Below, in pieces: positions 45,491 to 54,717 of a stretch of 64,000 nucleotides of DNA; the stretch's first letter is position 1; each line of letters starts with the position of its first letter. Origin of the DNA: Hyphomonas atlantica corrig. (lineage in GTDB: Bacteria > Pseudomonadota > Alphaproteobacteria > Caulobacterales > Hyphomonadaceae); assembly GCF_000682715.1 (NCBI RefSeq), contig NZ_AWFH01000003.1:46310-110309 (forward strand), written 5' to 3'. The notes under the pieces are model-generated. The model was given only the letters and a program-made list of their open reading frames with translations. It did no database searches and was not told where the DNA came from. A program made the translations under genes and the position numbers.

Positions 45491-47671
45491 TTATTGGGAT
45501 TCTTCGCTGTCGAACAGTTGACGCGCCAGATAGGTGAACTCCAACGCAGACCGTTTTGCCCGTGCCTTCTGGTTCGCCGCAGCCGAATGCCCCCCATCGA
45601 TATTCTCATAGTAGAAAAAGGGCAGCCCGGCCGCTTCGAATTTCGCCGCCATCTTGCGTGCATGCCCCGGATGCACACGATCGTCCTTGGTGGAGGTCAC
45701 AAAGAACGGCACCGGGTAATCCTTGGACGCGTCAAAATTCTGGTAGGGTGAAATCGTCTCAAGGAAGGCACGCTCTTCCGGAATGTCCGGCGACCCATAC
45801 TCATCTACCCAGGAGGCGCCCGCCAGCAGCAGGTGATACCTCATCATGTCCAGCAGTGGCACCTGAACGACAACGGCATTCCAGAGATCCGGGCGCTGGT
45901 TCAGCATAACGCCCATAAGCAAGCCGCCATTCGAGCCACCCATGATGCCGAGATGCTCAGGAGACGTAACGCCGCGCGCCACCAGGTCTTCCCCGACAGA
46001 AATGAAGTCATCATAGATGCGCTGGCGGTTCTGCTTCAGGCCCGCCTGGTGCCAGGCCGGACCGAACTCGCCGCCGCCACGAATATTGGCCAGTACATAT
46101 GCCCCACCTTTCTCCAGCCAGAGCCGTCCGGCCACCGGGCTATAGGATGGGTTCATCGACACCTGAAAACCGCCATAGGCATAGAGCAGCGTCGGTGTGC
46201 TGCCGTCCAGCGGCATGTCTTTCTTGCTGACAAGGAAGTACGGGACCTTTGTGCCATCCTTCGACGTCGCAAAATGCTGCGTCACCTTCAGGTCGCTGGC
46301 ATCGAATTTCGGCGGCAGGCTTTTCAGCGTGACGACATCTCCCGTCGTCGCATTATAGGACAGCAGTGAGTCTGGCGTCAGGAAGTCTTCGTAATTGATG
46401 AAGACTGTTTCTTCCTCGTCGCTGGCGAACGCGATGCTTGCCTGCCCCGCGCCCGGCAGTTCGACTGCAGACAATGTCCAGCCATCGGCGCCCGCCTCGG
46501 CGCGCATCACCTTGCCAACCGCCGTATCGCTGACCCCCAGCAGAAGCGCGCCCTTGGCGACAGATACGCCTTCAAGGGCCTGTGTTTCGCTCGGATGGAA
46601 GACAAGTGACACAGGCGGCAAAGCCCGCGACTCGAGAAATGCATCAAGATCGAACGCGACCAGATCGCCAGATTTGAACGTCGCCTCCTGCCCCTCAGGC
46701 GCCCAGTCTTCCTGCAACGTCACAAGCAACTGACCCTGATATACACCGTACAGGGACGCCTTGGCCGGAACAGGGATTTGAACCGGGTCGCTCTCGTTTT
46801 CCGGGAACCACCAATAGCGCGTCGTGAAGAAGGTGTCGGCCTGTGAGGCGCCTTGCAGGACACGGCCATCTTCAAGCTGCAGCGTCATGGGCCACACGCC
46901 CACATCATCCGTCTCGCCACGGATCAGTTCTTCTGCTGTGTCCAGATCTGTCCCGCGCTGCCAACGCTTGACGATGAAGGGATACCCGGAATCAGTCAGC
47001 GTGCCCTCGCCCCAATCGGTCGCGATCAACAGCGTATCAGGACCCGCCCAGGCTCCGCCCTGCTTGGCTTCGGGTGTGACAAAGCCATCTTCAATGAAGG
47101 TCTTCGTGGTCAGGTCAAACTCGCGGCGGATGATGGCATCCTTGCCGCCATTCGACAGCGACACCATGCATTTGTAGCCTTCATCGCTGCCTTTCGGACG
47201 GAAACAGTCTGCGCCCTTGAAGACCCAGTTCTTGTCTTCCTCTTCGGCCAGCTTGTCGAAATCGAGAACGGTTTCCCAGTCCGGTGCATCGCTGGCGTAA
47301 CTGTCCAGCGTCGTGCGCCGCCACAGGCCGCGCACATTTGTGTCATCCTGCCAGAAATTGTAGACCATCCCGTCACGGATAGATCCGTAGGGAATGCGTT
47401 CTGCCGAGGTCAGCGCCTCGATCGCGGCCGCCTCGTTTTCGGCATAGGCCGGATCGGCTTCCAGCGTGGCAAGCGACCGATCATTCTGTTGAGTGACCCA
47501 GGCCAGCGCCTCCTCCCCTTCAACCTCTTCCATCCAGAGATAAGGGTCTTGGGCCGCCGCCTCGGAGGCCTGCGAAGATGGTGTGGAATCTGCCAAGGAA
47601 GTCTCCGATGGGGTTTGGGTTTCACAGGCCGCAAAGGCCAGGATGCTGATTGCAGCCAGATAGGTACGCAT
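45491..47671 (-). CDS. Prolyl oligopeptidase-family (S9A) lipoprotein peptidase
   Basis: A 726-residue protein with an N-terminal lipobox FAAC (C16 in MRTYLAAISILAFAAC), a beta-propeller half and a C-terminal alpha/beta hydrolase. The catalytic set is S580 in GGSNGGLL, D663/D664 in KDDRVHPG and H695 in DGGHSAA. The family cleaves after proline in short peptides. The lipoprotein signal places it in the periplasm or outer membrane, not the cytoplasm. The start is 47671; an upstream in-frame TTG (47686) is less likely. Confidence 0.92.
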   Translation of the reverse strand: MRTYLAAISILAFAACETQTPSETSLADSTPSSQASEAAAQDPYLWMEEVEGEEALAWVTQQNDRSLATLEADPAYAENEAAAIEALTSAERIPYGSIRDGMVYNFWQDDTNVRGLWRRTTLDSYASDAPDWETVLDFDKLAEEEDKNWVFKGADCFRPKGSDEGYKCMVSLSNGGKDAIIRREFDLTTKTFIEDGFVTPEAKQGGAWAGPDTLLIATDWGEGTLTDSGYPFIVKRWQRGTDLDTAEELIRGETDDVGVWPMTLQLEDGRVLQGASQADTFFTTRYWWFPENESDPVQIPVPAKASLYGVYQGQLLVTLQEDWAPEGQEATFKSGDLVAFDLDAFLESRALPPVSLVFHPSETQALEGVSVAKGALLLGVSDTAVGKVMRAEAGADGWTLSAVELPGAGQASIAFASDEEETVFINYEDFLTPDSLLSYNATTGDVVTLKSLPPKFDASDLKVTQHFATSKDGTKVPYFLVSKKDMPLDGSTPTLLYAYGGFQVSMNPSYSPVAGRLWLEKGGAYVLANIRGGGEFGPAWHQAGLKQNRQRIYDDFISVGEDLVARGVTSPEHLGIMGGSNGGLLMGVMLNQRPDLWNAVVVQVPLLDMMRYHLLLAGASWVDEYGSPDIPEERAFLETISPYQNFDASKDYPVPFFVTSTKDDRVHPGHARKMAAKFEAAGLPFFYYENIDGGHSAAANQKARAKRSALEFTYLARQLFDSEESQ

Positions 47672-47794
47672 GATGTCTCCGAACAAGGGATGAGGTCTGC
47701 TGCAATAAATGTAACAGATGAACGAATTTTCCAGCGATCACCCTATCGAGACAGAAATTTCCTTCACCGCGACCAAACGGCGCGCAGATACGCC

Positions 47795-48376
47795 CTAATC
47801 AAGACGCTCGAAGACAATGCTTTCCACCAGCAAGGCGCGGGTTTTCTCCGGCACAACCGGACGGATGGCGAAGTAATCAAACGCCTGGTCGCCGATGTGA
47901 TCCGGCACAATGTACTCAAAGCTGAAATCCTGAAATTCCGGCTCCAGATCGAATGTCTGCCAGCCGGAATCGCCATCCCGCCCGACGGAATAGATCAGCT
48001 TGGCCTGCATCGCGCCGCGCTGGTCTGCCGGACGCATACGCACCGTGCTGCGAATGCGGCGCCCGGAAAACTGCACTTCAAGATCACTGGCCAGCTGAAA
48101 ATGCGGGCCCTCTTCCGGTTCTGGCCCGAGCATGCCAGCCTGAGCCTCTATAAAGAGCAGATAATCGCCATCTCCGTCTCGGACGAGTTCCGTCGTGGCG
48201 TCGCCACCAGCCACAACCTTGTTCAGGAAGGCGCCTTCGATCGTAATCTGGTCGTAATTGACCCCGTCTCCTGTCACCGATCCATCCGGCAGGCGACCAA
48301 AGGCAGGCCAGATGGCGAGCAGCACCATTCCGACCAGAAGCAACAAGGCCAGTGGGAAAAAGATCCGATCTTTCAT
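47795..48376 (-). CDS. Membrane-anchored protein with carbohydrate-binding-like beta domain
   Basis: A 193-residue protein with one N-terminal transmembrane helix (about 7-27) followed by a beta-rich periplasmic domain. The order YDQITIEGAF, GHFQLASDLEVQF, WQTFDLEPEFQDFSFEYIVP and FDYFAIRPVV resembles CBM-type jelly rolls. I cannot identify it precisely. ATG 48376 was chosen; an in-frame start at 48388 also exists. Confidence 0.6.
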   Translation of the reverse strand: MKDRIFFPLALLLLVGMVLLAIWPAFGRLPDGSVTGDGVNYDQITIEGAFLNKVVAGGDATTELVRDGDGDYLLFIEAQAGMLGPEPEEGPHFQLASDLEVQFSGRRIRSTVRMRPADQRGAMQAKLIYSVGRDGDSGWQTFDLEPEFQDFSFEYIVPDHIGDQAFDYFAIRPVVPEKTRALLVESIVFERLD

Positions 48377-48508
48377 CAGGCAGGGCACTCTTTCACAGTT
48401 GGGCCGCGTACACCGCTAGCCACGGACAAGCACTCCTGTTAGCAGGAAGCCGGGCGGTTTGGCGAGCCGTTGACGCTGCTTTGCATGAAATAAACGGGGG
48501 CGAGTTCC

Positions 48509-49651
48509 ATGTCGAAATCGGCATTGCGACGCCGGGCGAAAGAAGCCCGCCACTGGCTGTTCGACGCATGTTTCCCGCTCTGGAGCGAACGCGGCCTGAA
48601 CGAGAGCGGCCTGTTTGTTGACGCCCTCTCGCTGGATCACACACCTCTGGCTGGCGACACAGTTCTCGTCAGCACGCAGGCGCGCCAGACTTCCGTATTC
48701 GCACAAGCCGGGCGTCTCGGCTGGAAACCCGACACGGCGAGAGATCTGGTCGAAGACGGTGTGCGGACGCTCAGCGGTCTGGCGCGACGCGACGATGGCC
48801 TGATCGGGCGCGCCCTGCTTGCAGACGCCAGCGCACTTTCCGACCAGACGCCGTACCTTGGAGACCTCGCCGCCAGTTTGCATGCGCTTGCCCTGTCGAG
48901 TGAGATGCTCGAAGATGGCAGCGGCGTGATTGCGTCCGTCCGCGCGCTGCTGGATTCGCTCGACCGACGGATGAAAGATCGCACCAATGGCGGCTATGCC
49001 GAAATGCTGCCCATGATGGCCACACGCCAACAGGCGCCACACATGCGGCTGCTGGAGGCGTGCCTGGCCCTGCAGCGCGCCGACCCGGAAGGCGATCATC
49101 TGGCCCGCGCATCCGATCTGGTCACCCTGTTCCACGAGAAATTCACCGCAGGGCCTGGCGGCCTGCTCGGCGAGGAATTCGGCCCGGACTGGAGTGCGCC
49201 AGAAGGCGACCCGGCCCGGTTGGTTGCGCCGTCTCACCAATTCCAATGGGTCTGGTTGCTGGGCGCATTTGCGAGCGCGCAATCTGAATCGATGGCCCCC
49301 ATTGCCGGACGCCTCTACAGTTTCGCCACCGGCACGCTGGACGAGGAAGGGCGCACCCTGCAACAGGTCAGCCGTGACGGCGGGGCACAGGATTCCGGCC
49401 GGCAGACCAGCGCGCAGACCGAGGCCCTGAGAGCCCACCTCACCATGCTGGAAATGACGGATGACGACGCCGTTGCCGCAGCCGCCTGCACCAGCTTCGA
49501 CATCCTGATGGACGAACACCTGACGCCTGAAGGCGGCTGGATCGATGCCTATGATGGTGATGGCCATATCATCTCCAACTCGATGCCCGCCGCGACAGGG
49601 CATGACGTGGTCCGCGCATTTTCAGAGCTGATACGCGTGATGAACGCTTGA
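48509..49651 (+). CDS. AGE-family epimerase/isomerase
   Basis: A 380-residue alpha/alpha-barrel protein of the N-acylglucosamine 2-epimerase family, which also includes mannose and mannose-6-phosphate isomerases. Recognisable motifs are LFDACFPLWSERG, RQTSVFAQAG, GYAEMLP, APSHQFQWVWLLG (histidine motif) and GGWIDAYDGDG...ISNSMPAATGHDVV. The exact sugar is unknown. It is followed by gpmA in the same direction, which suggests a role in sugar metabolism (weak inference). Confidence 0.9.
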   Translation: MSKSALRRRAKEARHWLFDACFPLWSERGLNESGLFVDALSLDHTPLAGDTVLVSTQARQTSVFAQAGRLGWKPDTARDLVEDGVRTLSGLARRDDGLIGRALLADASALSDQTPYLGDLAASLHALALSSEMLEDGSGVIASVRALLDSLDRRMKDRTNGGYAEMLPMMATRQQAPHMRLLEACLALQRADPEGDHLARASDLVTLFHEKFTAGPGGLLGEEFGPDWSAPEGDPARLVAPSHQFQWVWLLGAFASAQSESMAPIAGRLYSFATGTLDEEGRTLQQVSRDGGAQDSGRQTSAQTEALRAHLTMLEMTDDDAVAAAACTSFDILMDEHLTPEGGWIDAYDGDGHIISNSMPAATGHDVVRAFSELIRVMNA

Positions 49652-49705
49652 AACTGACCGGTTTTGCCGTGAAAAGGGGCGGAAACCGATCAGAAGGAAG
49701 TTTTC

Positions 49706-50419
49706 ATGCCCAAACTCGCGCTCGTCCGTCATGGCCAGTCCGAATGGAATTTGCAGAACCGTTTCACGGGTTGGTGGGATGCCGACCTGACCGAGAAGGG
49801 CGAAGCGGAAGCAAAGAAATCCGGAGAATTGCTGAAAGCGTGCGACGCCGATTTCCGCGCCGCCTTCACCAGCGTCCAGACCCGCGCCATTCGCACATTG
49901 TGGCTGGCGCTGACGGAAATGGGCCGTGTGTGGCTGCCAGTGACCAAGCATTGGCGCCTGAATGAGCGCCACTATGGCGGCCTGACAGGGCTCGACAAGG
50001 CTGAGACCGCCGCCAAGCATGGCGATGACCAAGTCCATATCTGGCGCCGGTCCTACGACATCCCGCCCCCACCCCTGGAAGCCGGCAGCGAGTTCGATCT
50101 GGCCAGCGACCCGCGCTACAAGGGCATCGATATTCCGAACACCGAAAGCCTGAAGCTGACACTGGAACGCGTCCTGCCCTATTGGGAAGAGGCGATCACG
50201 CCGGTCCTGAAGTCCGGCACGGATGTTGTCATCGCCGCGCATGGCAACTCGCTCCGCGCTCTGGTGAAGCATTTGTTCGATGTCGCCGATGAGTCCATCA
50301 CCGGGATTGAGATACCGACCGGTAACCCGCTCTACATTGAGCTGGATGACAATCTGAAGCCAATCTCCGTTCGCTATCTGGATGCAGATCGCGGCAAACC
50401 GCTGCCTGAACTTCCATGA
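49706..50419 (+). CDS. gpmA: 2,3-Bisphosphoglycerate-dependent phosphoglycerate mutase
   Basis: A 237-residue histidine phosphatase-fold mutase for glycolysis. The phosphoacceptor is H9 in [21 protein letters not shown]60, E87 ([15 protein letters not shown]) and H179 ([10 protein letters not shown]) complete the site. It follows the AGE gene by 54 nt and overlaps the deaminase-like gene by 4 nt. Confidence 0.95.
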   Translation: MPKLALVRHGQSEWNLQNRFTGWWDADLTEKGEAEAKKSGELLKACDADFRAAFTSVQTRAIRTLWLALTEMGRVWLPVTKHWRLNERHYGGLTGLDKAETAAKHGDDQVHIWRRSYDIPPPPLEAGSEFDLASDPRYKGIDIPNTESLKLTLERVLPYWEEAITPVLKSGTDVVIAAHGNSLRALVKHLFDVADESITGIEIPTGNPLYIELDDNLKPISVRYLDADRGKPLPELP

Positions 50420-50871
50420 GCCTGCGCTCGTCCCGTCGTCGCGACCGTCGCATGATGGGACGGGCCCACACCCTCGCCCGGCTCAATCAGGGCCTGACCG
50501 GGGTAAACCCGTCGGTCGGCTGTATCATCCTTGACCGCGACGGCCACATTGTCGGCGCCGGCGTCACCGGTCTTGGCGGACGGCCCCATGCCGAAGAAGT
50601 CGCGCTGGATGAAGCCGGGGCGCGCGCGCATGGCGGCACCGCCTATGTTACGCTGGAGCCGTGCCGGTCGCGCTCACAGGGCAACAAATCCTGCTCTGTA
50701 AAACTGATGGAAGCCGGCATTGCGCGCGTTGTGTGCGCCATTGAGGATCCGCACCCGGTCGCCAATGGCGGGATTCGGGCCCTGCGCGACGCGGGCATTC
50801 AGGTGCAAATCGGGCTGGGCCAGCGCGAGAGCCAGCGACTCTACCGGAAATTCTTCGAAAGCATCCTCTGA
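50416..50871 (+). CDS. Stand-alone RibD-type deaminase domain
   Basis: A 151-residue cytidine-deaminase fold protein resembling the N-terminal half of RibD: G-NPSVGCI at about 30-37, H58-A-E60, and LEPC83 with C93 as zinc ligands. The spacing between the cysteines is 9 intervening residues instead of the common 8 in RibD. There is no reductase half. Its start overlaps gpmA. Its reaction may be deamination of a pyrimidine or a diaminouracil; the substrate is uncertain. No other riboflavin gene is nearby. Confidence 0.82.
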   Translation: MSLRSSRRRDRRMMGRAHTLARLNQGLTGVNPSVGCIILDRDGHIVGAGVTGLGGRPHAEEVALDEAGARAHGGTAYVTLEPCRSRSQGNKSCSVKLMEAGIARVVCAIEDPHPVANGGIRALRDAGIQVQIGLGQRESQRLYRKFFESIL

Positions 50872-51921
50872 TCAGCCGCCGAAGGGTCCGGCGTGCGCGA
50901 TGATCTTTTCATAGAACGCAACCGAATCCCGCTGGAACGCGGCCTTGTTGAATTGCTGCTCGTAAGACGCACGGCCCCCTTCGACCAGTTTTGCCGCAAG
51001 CGCCTTGTCAGAGATCACACGGCTGAGCGCATTGGCCAGCGCATCGACATCATTCTTCGGAATCAGCAGCCCGTTCACTTCATCCTTCACATAGGCCGCC
51101 GGACCAACGGCGTCCGCCGCCACCAGGGGACGAGACGCGGCCCAGGCATCTACCGTCACCGTACCGAACGGTTCATAGCGTGAGGGGAAGGCCACCACAT
51201 CACAGGCAGCGAGCAGCGCGCCGCGATCATTCCGCCATCCGAGGAAGCGCACCCGGTCATCCAGGCCGAGCTTGGTGCACTGCGCCTTCAGCTCTGCTTC
51301 GATCGGCCCGTCGCCCGCGATCCAGACATACAAGCCCGGCACCTTGGCCGTGGCGTCCAGCAGCGTGTCGAGGCCCTTCTTCTCGTGCAGGCGGGCCAGT
51401 GCGAGGGCGACAGGTGCGTCCTCTGGCGTATCCAGCGCCGCGCGGCTTGCCGGATCTGCGCCTTCGAAATCGGCATAGGTGTGAATAATGGCAGACCGGT
51501 CATCCGGCACGCCCTGCTCGCGGATATGGCGCAGCAGATCAATCGTAAGGCCGACATGCCATTCACAATTCACGAAACGGGCGAGCTTGTAATAGCCGCC
51601 ATACCAGCCGATCGACCGGCTGCGATATTCCTTTGGCGCGAACTGCCCGGCGCGGCCCATCCAGTATTCGATCACATCCGGCTTGAACGCCTTGATCGCA
51701 TCGCCGATCACGCGGCGCGTCGGGAAAGGCCAGGTATTGTTGAAAGCGGCCACATCGACGCCAATTCCGGCTTCACGAAATTTCTGCACGCGGAACTGGT
51801 TGTCCGGCCGTGTCACGACATGCTGGTTCAGCCCGGCTTCCGCCAGTGCCAGCACGGATTCCAGCATGATGTTTTCCGCGCCGCCCTCTTTCGCGCCCGC
51901 CATCACGTGCATGATCCGCAT
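50872..51921 (-). CDS. Glycosyltransferase family 4 protein
   Basis: A 349-residue GT-B glycosyltransferase. Begins RIMHVMAGAKEGGAENIMLES; the middle has VALALARLHEKKGLDTLLDA; the catalytic/nucleotide-sugar region is FPSRYEPFGTVTVDAWAASRPLVA. This order is characteristic of GT4/GT1 sugar transferases for polysaccharides or lipopolysaccharide. The 3' end touches the deaminase gene convergently. The substrate is unknown. Confidence 0.9.
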   Translation of the reverse strand: MRIMHVMAGAKEGGAENIMLESVLALAEAGLNQHVVTRPDNQFRVQKFREAGIGVDVAAFNNTWPFPTRRVIGDAIKAFKPDVIEYWMGRAGQFAPKEYRSRSIGWYGGYYKLARFVNCEWHVGLTIDLLRHIREQGVPDDRSAIIHTYADFEGADPASRAALDTPEDAPVALALARLHEKKGLDTLLDATAKVPGLYVWIAGDGPIEAELKAQCTKLGLDDRVRFLGWRNDRGALLAACDVVAFPSRYEPFGTVTVDAWAASRPLVAADAVGPAAYVKDEVNGLLIPKNDVDALANALSRVISDKALAAKLVEGGRASYEQQFNKAAFQRDSVAFYEKIIAHAGPFGG

Positions 51922-52055
51922 CTGCCGTTCCTTTCAAACTGAACCATTACCTGCCTCAGCGCATACCCATTATCACAAGCTGCGGCAAACGCTCCTTGGC
52001 AGTGGGGGATGAAATGCCTACAGACAGGGCCGAACACAATGAAAGCCGCATGATC

Positions 52056-53048
52056 ATGTCCGACTACCGCCTCTTTGGCGCCGATACCTCGCCCTACTCC
52101 CAGAAAGTCCGCGCCTTCCTGCGTTACAAGAATGTGGACTTCGACTGGGTGGCGCGCTCGCGCGAGAATGAGGAAGAGTTCCAGGCACTGGCACAGGTTG
52201 CGACCGTACCCTTGCTGATCTCTCCTACGCGCCCGGCCAATCAGGACTCCACGGCGATCATTTCGGGCCTTGAGGCAGACCATCCAGAACCAAGCGCCGT
52301 GCCGGATGAGGTTGCGACCTCCATGCTGGCCCTGCTGCTGGAAGACTATGCGGATGAGTGGCTGAACAAGACCATGTTCCAGGAACGCTGGGGTCAGAAG
52401 CCTGACCGCGAAGATGCCGCTCTGCGCGTGTTGGTACAGCTTTATGGCGGCAAGCGCCCCCGCGCTTACAAGAAAGCCCGCGACCAGATTGCCGAACGTA
52501 TGGCAGACCGGCTGAAGCTGGTCGGCGCGAATGAAAGCAATGCGGACATTCTCAAAGCCTCGTTCGAGCGCTTCTCAACGCTGCTGAACGCTCATTTGAA
52601 AGAACATCTCTACATTTTCGGTGGTCGTCCGTCTGCGGCAGACTTTGCGCTCTACGCGCAATTCCAGCAGATGATGATGGACAAGACCCCTGCCAAATGG
52701 CTGACCGAACACGCCCCGTTTATCGTCGCCTGGATCGAGAACATGGAAGATCCAAAGCCGGGCGCGCCGTTCGCCTCGCTTGAGGCGCTGGCGCCGACGC
52801 TGGCACCGATCTTCGCAGACGAGCTTTGCAAGACCTACCTGCCCTGGGCAAAAGCCAATTCAAAAGCGGCCGAGCGCGGCGACAAGGATGTGTCAGCCTC
52901 TGTGGAAGGTGGCACGTTCGAACAGTCGACACAAAACTACGCCGCCGCTGCATATGATTCCGTCCGCAAGGCGCTGGGCTCCGCGATGGAAGACGAAGCG
53001 CTGAAGACTTTCCTGAAAGACGCAGGCTGCGCGCGCTTTTTCGGTTAG
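52056..53048 (+). CDS. Glutathione S-transferase-family protein
   Basis: A 330-residue protein. The N-terminal thioredoxin half opens YRLFGADTSPYSQKVRAFLRYKNVDF with the SPYSQK motif, and cis-Pro TVPLL. The helical half includes LYIFGGRPSAADFALYAQF. The C-terminus has an extra ~90 residues beyond typical GSTs (LCKTYLPWAKANSKAAE...). ATG 52056 or 52050 both fit; upstream in-frame starts at 51996/52014 are less likely. The substrate is unknown. Confidence 0.87.
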   Translation: MSDYRLFGADTSPYSQKVRAFLRYKNVDFDWVARSRENEEEFQALAQVATVPLLISPTRPANQDSTAIISGLEADHPEPSAVPDEVATSMLALLLEDYADEWLNKTMFQERWGQKPDREDAALRVLVQLYGGKRPRAYKKARDQIAERMADRLKLVGANESNADILKASFERFSTLLNAHLKEHLYIFGGRPSAADFALYAQFQQMMMDKTPAKWLTEHAPFIVAWIENMEDPKPGAPFASLEALAPTLAPIFADELCKTYLPWAKANSKAAERGDKDVSASVEGGTFEQSTQNYAAAAYDSVRKALGSAMEDEALKTFLKDAGCARFFG

Positions 53049-53069
53049 GCCGGGGCCCCATCCAAGGAA

Positions 53070-53105
53070 AAACGGCGCGCCCAAATGGACGCGCCGTTTC
53101 TGTTT
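53070..53105. terminator. Bidirectional Rho-independent terminator between GST and hsp20
   Basis: AAACGGCGCG, 10-nt loop, CGCGCCGTTT is a perfect 10-bp stem. Rightward it is followed by CTGTTTC; leftward by TTCCTT after a T-run. It closes both converging units. Confidence 0.9.
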
Positions 53106-53121
53106 CACGCAATGACCGCGC

Positions 53122-53601
53122 TTAGGCGGCGTTGCTGGAGGCTTTCTTGCCGATCAGTTTCGGTTCGCTCTTTGCAGGCGCGCCGATCTCGATCTTGCGG
53201 GGCTTCTTCTCTTCCGGCAGTTCGCGGATCAGGTCGATGCGCAGAACGCCGTGCTGGAGGTTTGCACCGGTCACGATGACATGGTCTGCCAGCTGGTACC
53301 GGCGAATGAAGCTGCGCTGGGCAATGCCGCGATGGAGATAATTACGGCCTTCGCCGTCTTCGCTCTCGCCGCGTTTGCCGGCAACGGTCAGCAGGCCTTC
53401 CTTGGTTTCGATTTCGAGGTCGTCTTCGGTGAAGCCGGCGACCGCGATCTCGATGGCGAAGGCATTGTCGTCAACGCGCTCGATATTGTACGGCGGATAG
53501 CCCTGCGAGCCGTCGAGGCGGGATGCCTGATCGATCATGCTGGCAAGACGGTCAAAGCCGACAACTGTGCGGTAAAGGGGGGTAAGGTCGATATTGCTCA
53601 T
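53122..53601 (-). CDS. Hsp20/alpha-crystallin-family small heat-shock protein
   Basis: A 159-residue IbpA-type chaperone. The N-terminal MSNIDLTPLYRTVVGFDRLASMID resembles IbpA; the crystallin domain runs from about 40 to 135 (IAVAGFTEDDLEIETKEGLLTVAGKR, then RGIAQRSFIRRYQLADHV and LRIDLIRELPE). The C-terminus contains a PRKIEI motif (IXI-type). It prevents aggregation of unfolding proteins. ATG 53601 was chosen and its 5' leader carries a candidate ROSE thermometer. Confidence 0.93.
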   Translation of the reverse strand: MSNIDLTPLYRTVVGFDRLASMIDQASRLDGSQGYPPYNIERVDDNAFAIEIAVAGFTEDDLEIETKEGLLTVAGKRGESEDGEGRNYLHRGIAQRSFIRRYQLADHVIVTGANLQHGVLRIDLIRELPEEKKPRKIEIGAPAKSEPKLIGKKASSNAA

Positions 53602-53654
53602 AGGTTCAGTCCTCTGGTTCAAGCAACTGCGGGCCACCCTTTCGGGGAGCGCCC
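53602..53654 (-). promoter_or_regulatory. Candidate ROSE-like RNA thermometer in the hsp20 leader
   Basis: The leftward transcript has two hairpins. Hairpin I at 53631-53654 is GGGCGCUCCC/GGGUGGCCC. Hairpin II at 53609-53627 pairs GUUGCU with AGGAC across an 8-nt loop, with a bulged G, so the Shine-Dalgarno AGGA is buried. UUGCU opposite AGGA is the hallmark of ROSE elements of alphaproteobacterial small heat-shock genes. The AGGA lies 8 nt from the ATG. Confidence 0.7.
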
Positions 53655-53657
53655 GGA

Positions 53658-53685
53658 TGGATATTCGGCACCTGCGACAGTCCAA
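53658..53685 (-). promoter_or_regulatory. Candidate promoter of hsp20
   Basis: On the leftward strand TTGGAC, 16 nt, TATCCA. Transcription from about 7 nt further on would begin at the foot of ROSE hairpin I, leaving a leader of about 55 nt. I see no strong sigma-32 consensus. Confidence 0.35.
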
Positions 53686-53798
53686 CCCGAATTCGGCGTT
53701 GGCACAGAAACCGGTCACGACCCGATTGTCGGCATCGTGACACAGACTATGTGGGTAGCCTAAGAAGAGGTTCAAGAGGCCTGTTTAGGAGAGACCCT

Positions 53799-54698
53799 GT
53801 GAAGCCAATCACCCCGATTTTCGCCCTGTCCGCGCTGGTTCTGGCCGCCTGTGGCCAGCCTGACGCCCCTGCAACAGAAACAGCGCAGCCTGCCACACCG
53901 CCGGTCGAGACGACCGCGACAGAGACCACACCGCTTGAGGCCGCCATCGCTGGCGCGCATCGCAGCGACGAGGAAAAGGCCCGCGATGCCTGGCGCAATC
54001 CAAAGGAAACGCTGGAATTCTTCGGCGTGGAGGCCGATGACAAAGTGGTCGAGCTGTGGCCGGGCGGTGGCTGGTACACCAACATCCTCGCGCCGTATCT
54101 GGCGAGCGGGAATGGCACGCTGGTCGCGGCTTATTTCGATCCGAATGTGGGCGATGAAGACCGCCGCGCCCGCATCGCGGAACGCCTCGCAGAATTCAAG
54201 GCAAATTATGAAGACCCGAAATTCGGTACGATTGAATACAGCGCCTTTTCCGCCGAAAGCGGCCCGCTGACCGAAGAAGGCACAGCCGATGTCGTGCTGA
54301 CCTTCCGCAATCTGCACAATTGGATGGGCGGCGGCTACACCGACAAATTCTTCACCGACGCCTATGCGGCCCTGAAGCCGGGCGGCGTGTTGGGTGTGGT
54401 CGAGCACCGCCTGCCCTCCACCGATACACAGGACCCGACCGGTGCGTCCGGCTATGTCCACGAAGACTATGTGAAATCACTCGCAGAAGCGGCCGGATTT
54501 GAATTTTCCGCGTCCAGCGAGATCAACGCCAATCCGGCCGATACGGCTGATCACCCGTTTGGCGTGTGGACCCTGCCCCCGGTCAGCGCGACATCTGACC
54601 GTGAAGGCAGCACGCCGGAAGACTTTGACGCAGAGGCCTATGCTGCCATCGGCGAAAGCGACCGCATGACCCTGAAATTCGTGAAACCCGCCGAATAG
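53799..54698 (+). CDS. Exported lipoprotein with class I methyltransferase fold (GTG start)
   Basis: A 299-residue protein. GTG at 53799 has AGGAGA 7 nt upstream. The N-terminus ends in the lipobox LAAC (C18 in VKPITPIFALSALVLAAC), then a Thr/Pro/Ala linker. The body shows class I SAM-methyltransferase order: VVELWPGGGWYTNILAPYL (motif I), VVLTFRNLHNWMGG, AALKPGGVLGVVEHR. It is thus predicted to be periplasmic or outer-membrane anchored, which is odd for a SAM enzyme. It could bind other ligands. A terminator follows. Confidence 0.85.
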   Translation: MKPITPIFALSALVLAACGQPDAPATETAQPATPPVETTATETTPLEAAIAGAHRSDEEKARDAWRNPKETLEFFGVEADDKVVELWPGGGWYTNILAPYLASGNGTLVAAYFDPNVGDEDRRARIAERLAEFKANYEDPKFGTIEYSAFSAESGPLTEEGTADVVLTFRNLHNWMGGGYTDKFFTDAYAALKPGGVLGVVEHRLPSTDTQDPTGASGYVHEDYVKSLAEAAGFEFSASSEINANPADTADHPFGVWTLPPVSATSDREGSTPEDFDAEAYAAIGESDRMTLKFVKPAE

Positions 54699-54717
54699 GG
54701 CGACGAACACACACGAC

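Noticed and set aside
46853..48442. 529-residue rightward frame opposite the S9 peptidase
   Set aside because: Overlaps the catalytic gene and its neighbour on the other strand; composition is that of a reverse-complement artefact.
48416..49603. 395-residue leftward frame opposite the AGE epimerase gene
   Set aside because: Antisense shadow of a recognised enzyme; no ribosome site or motif.
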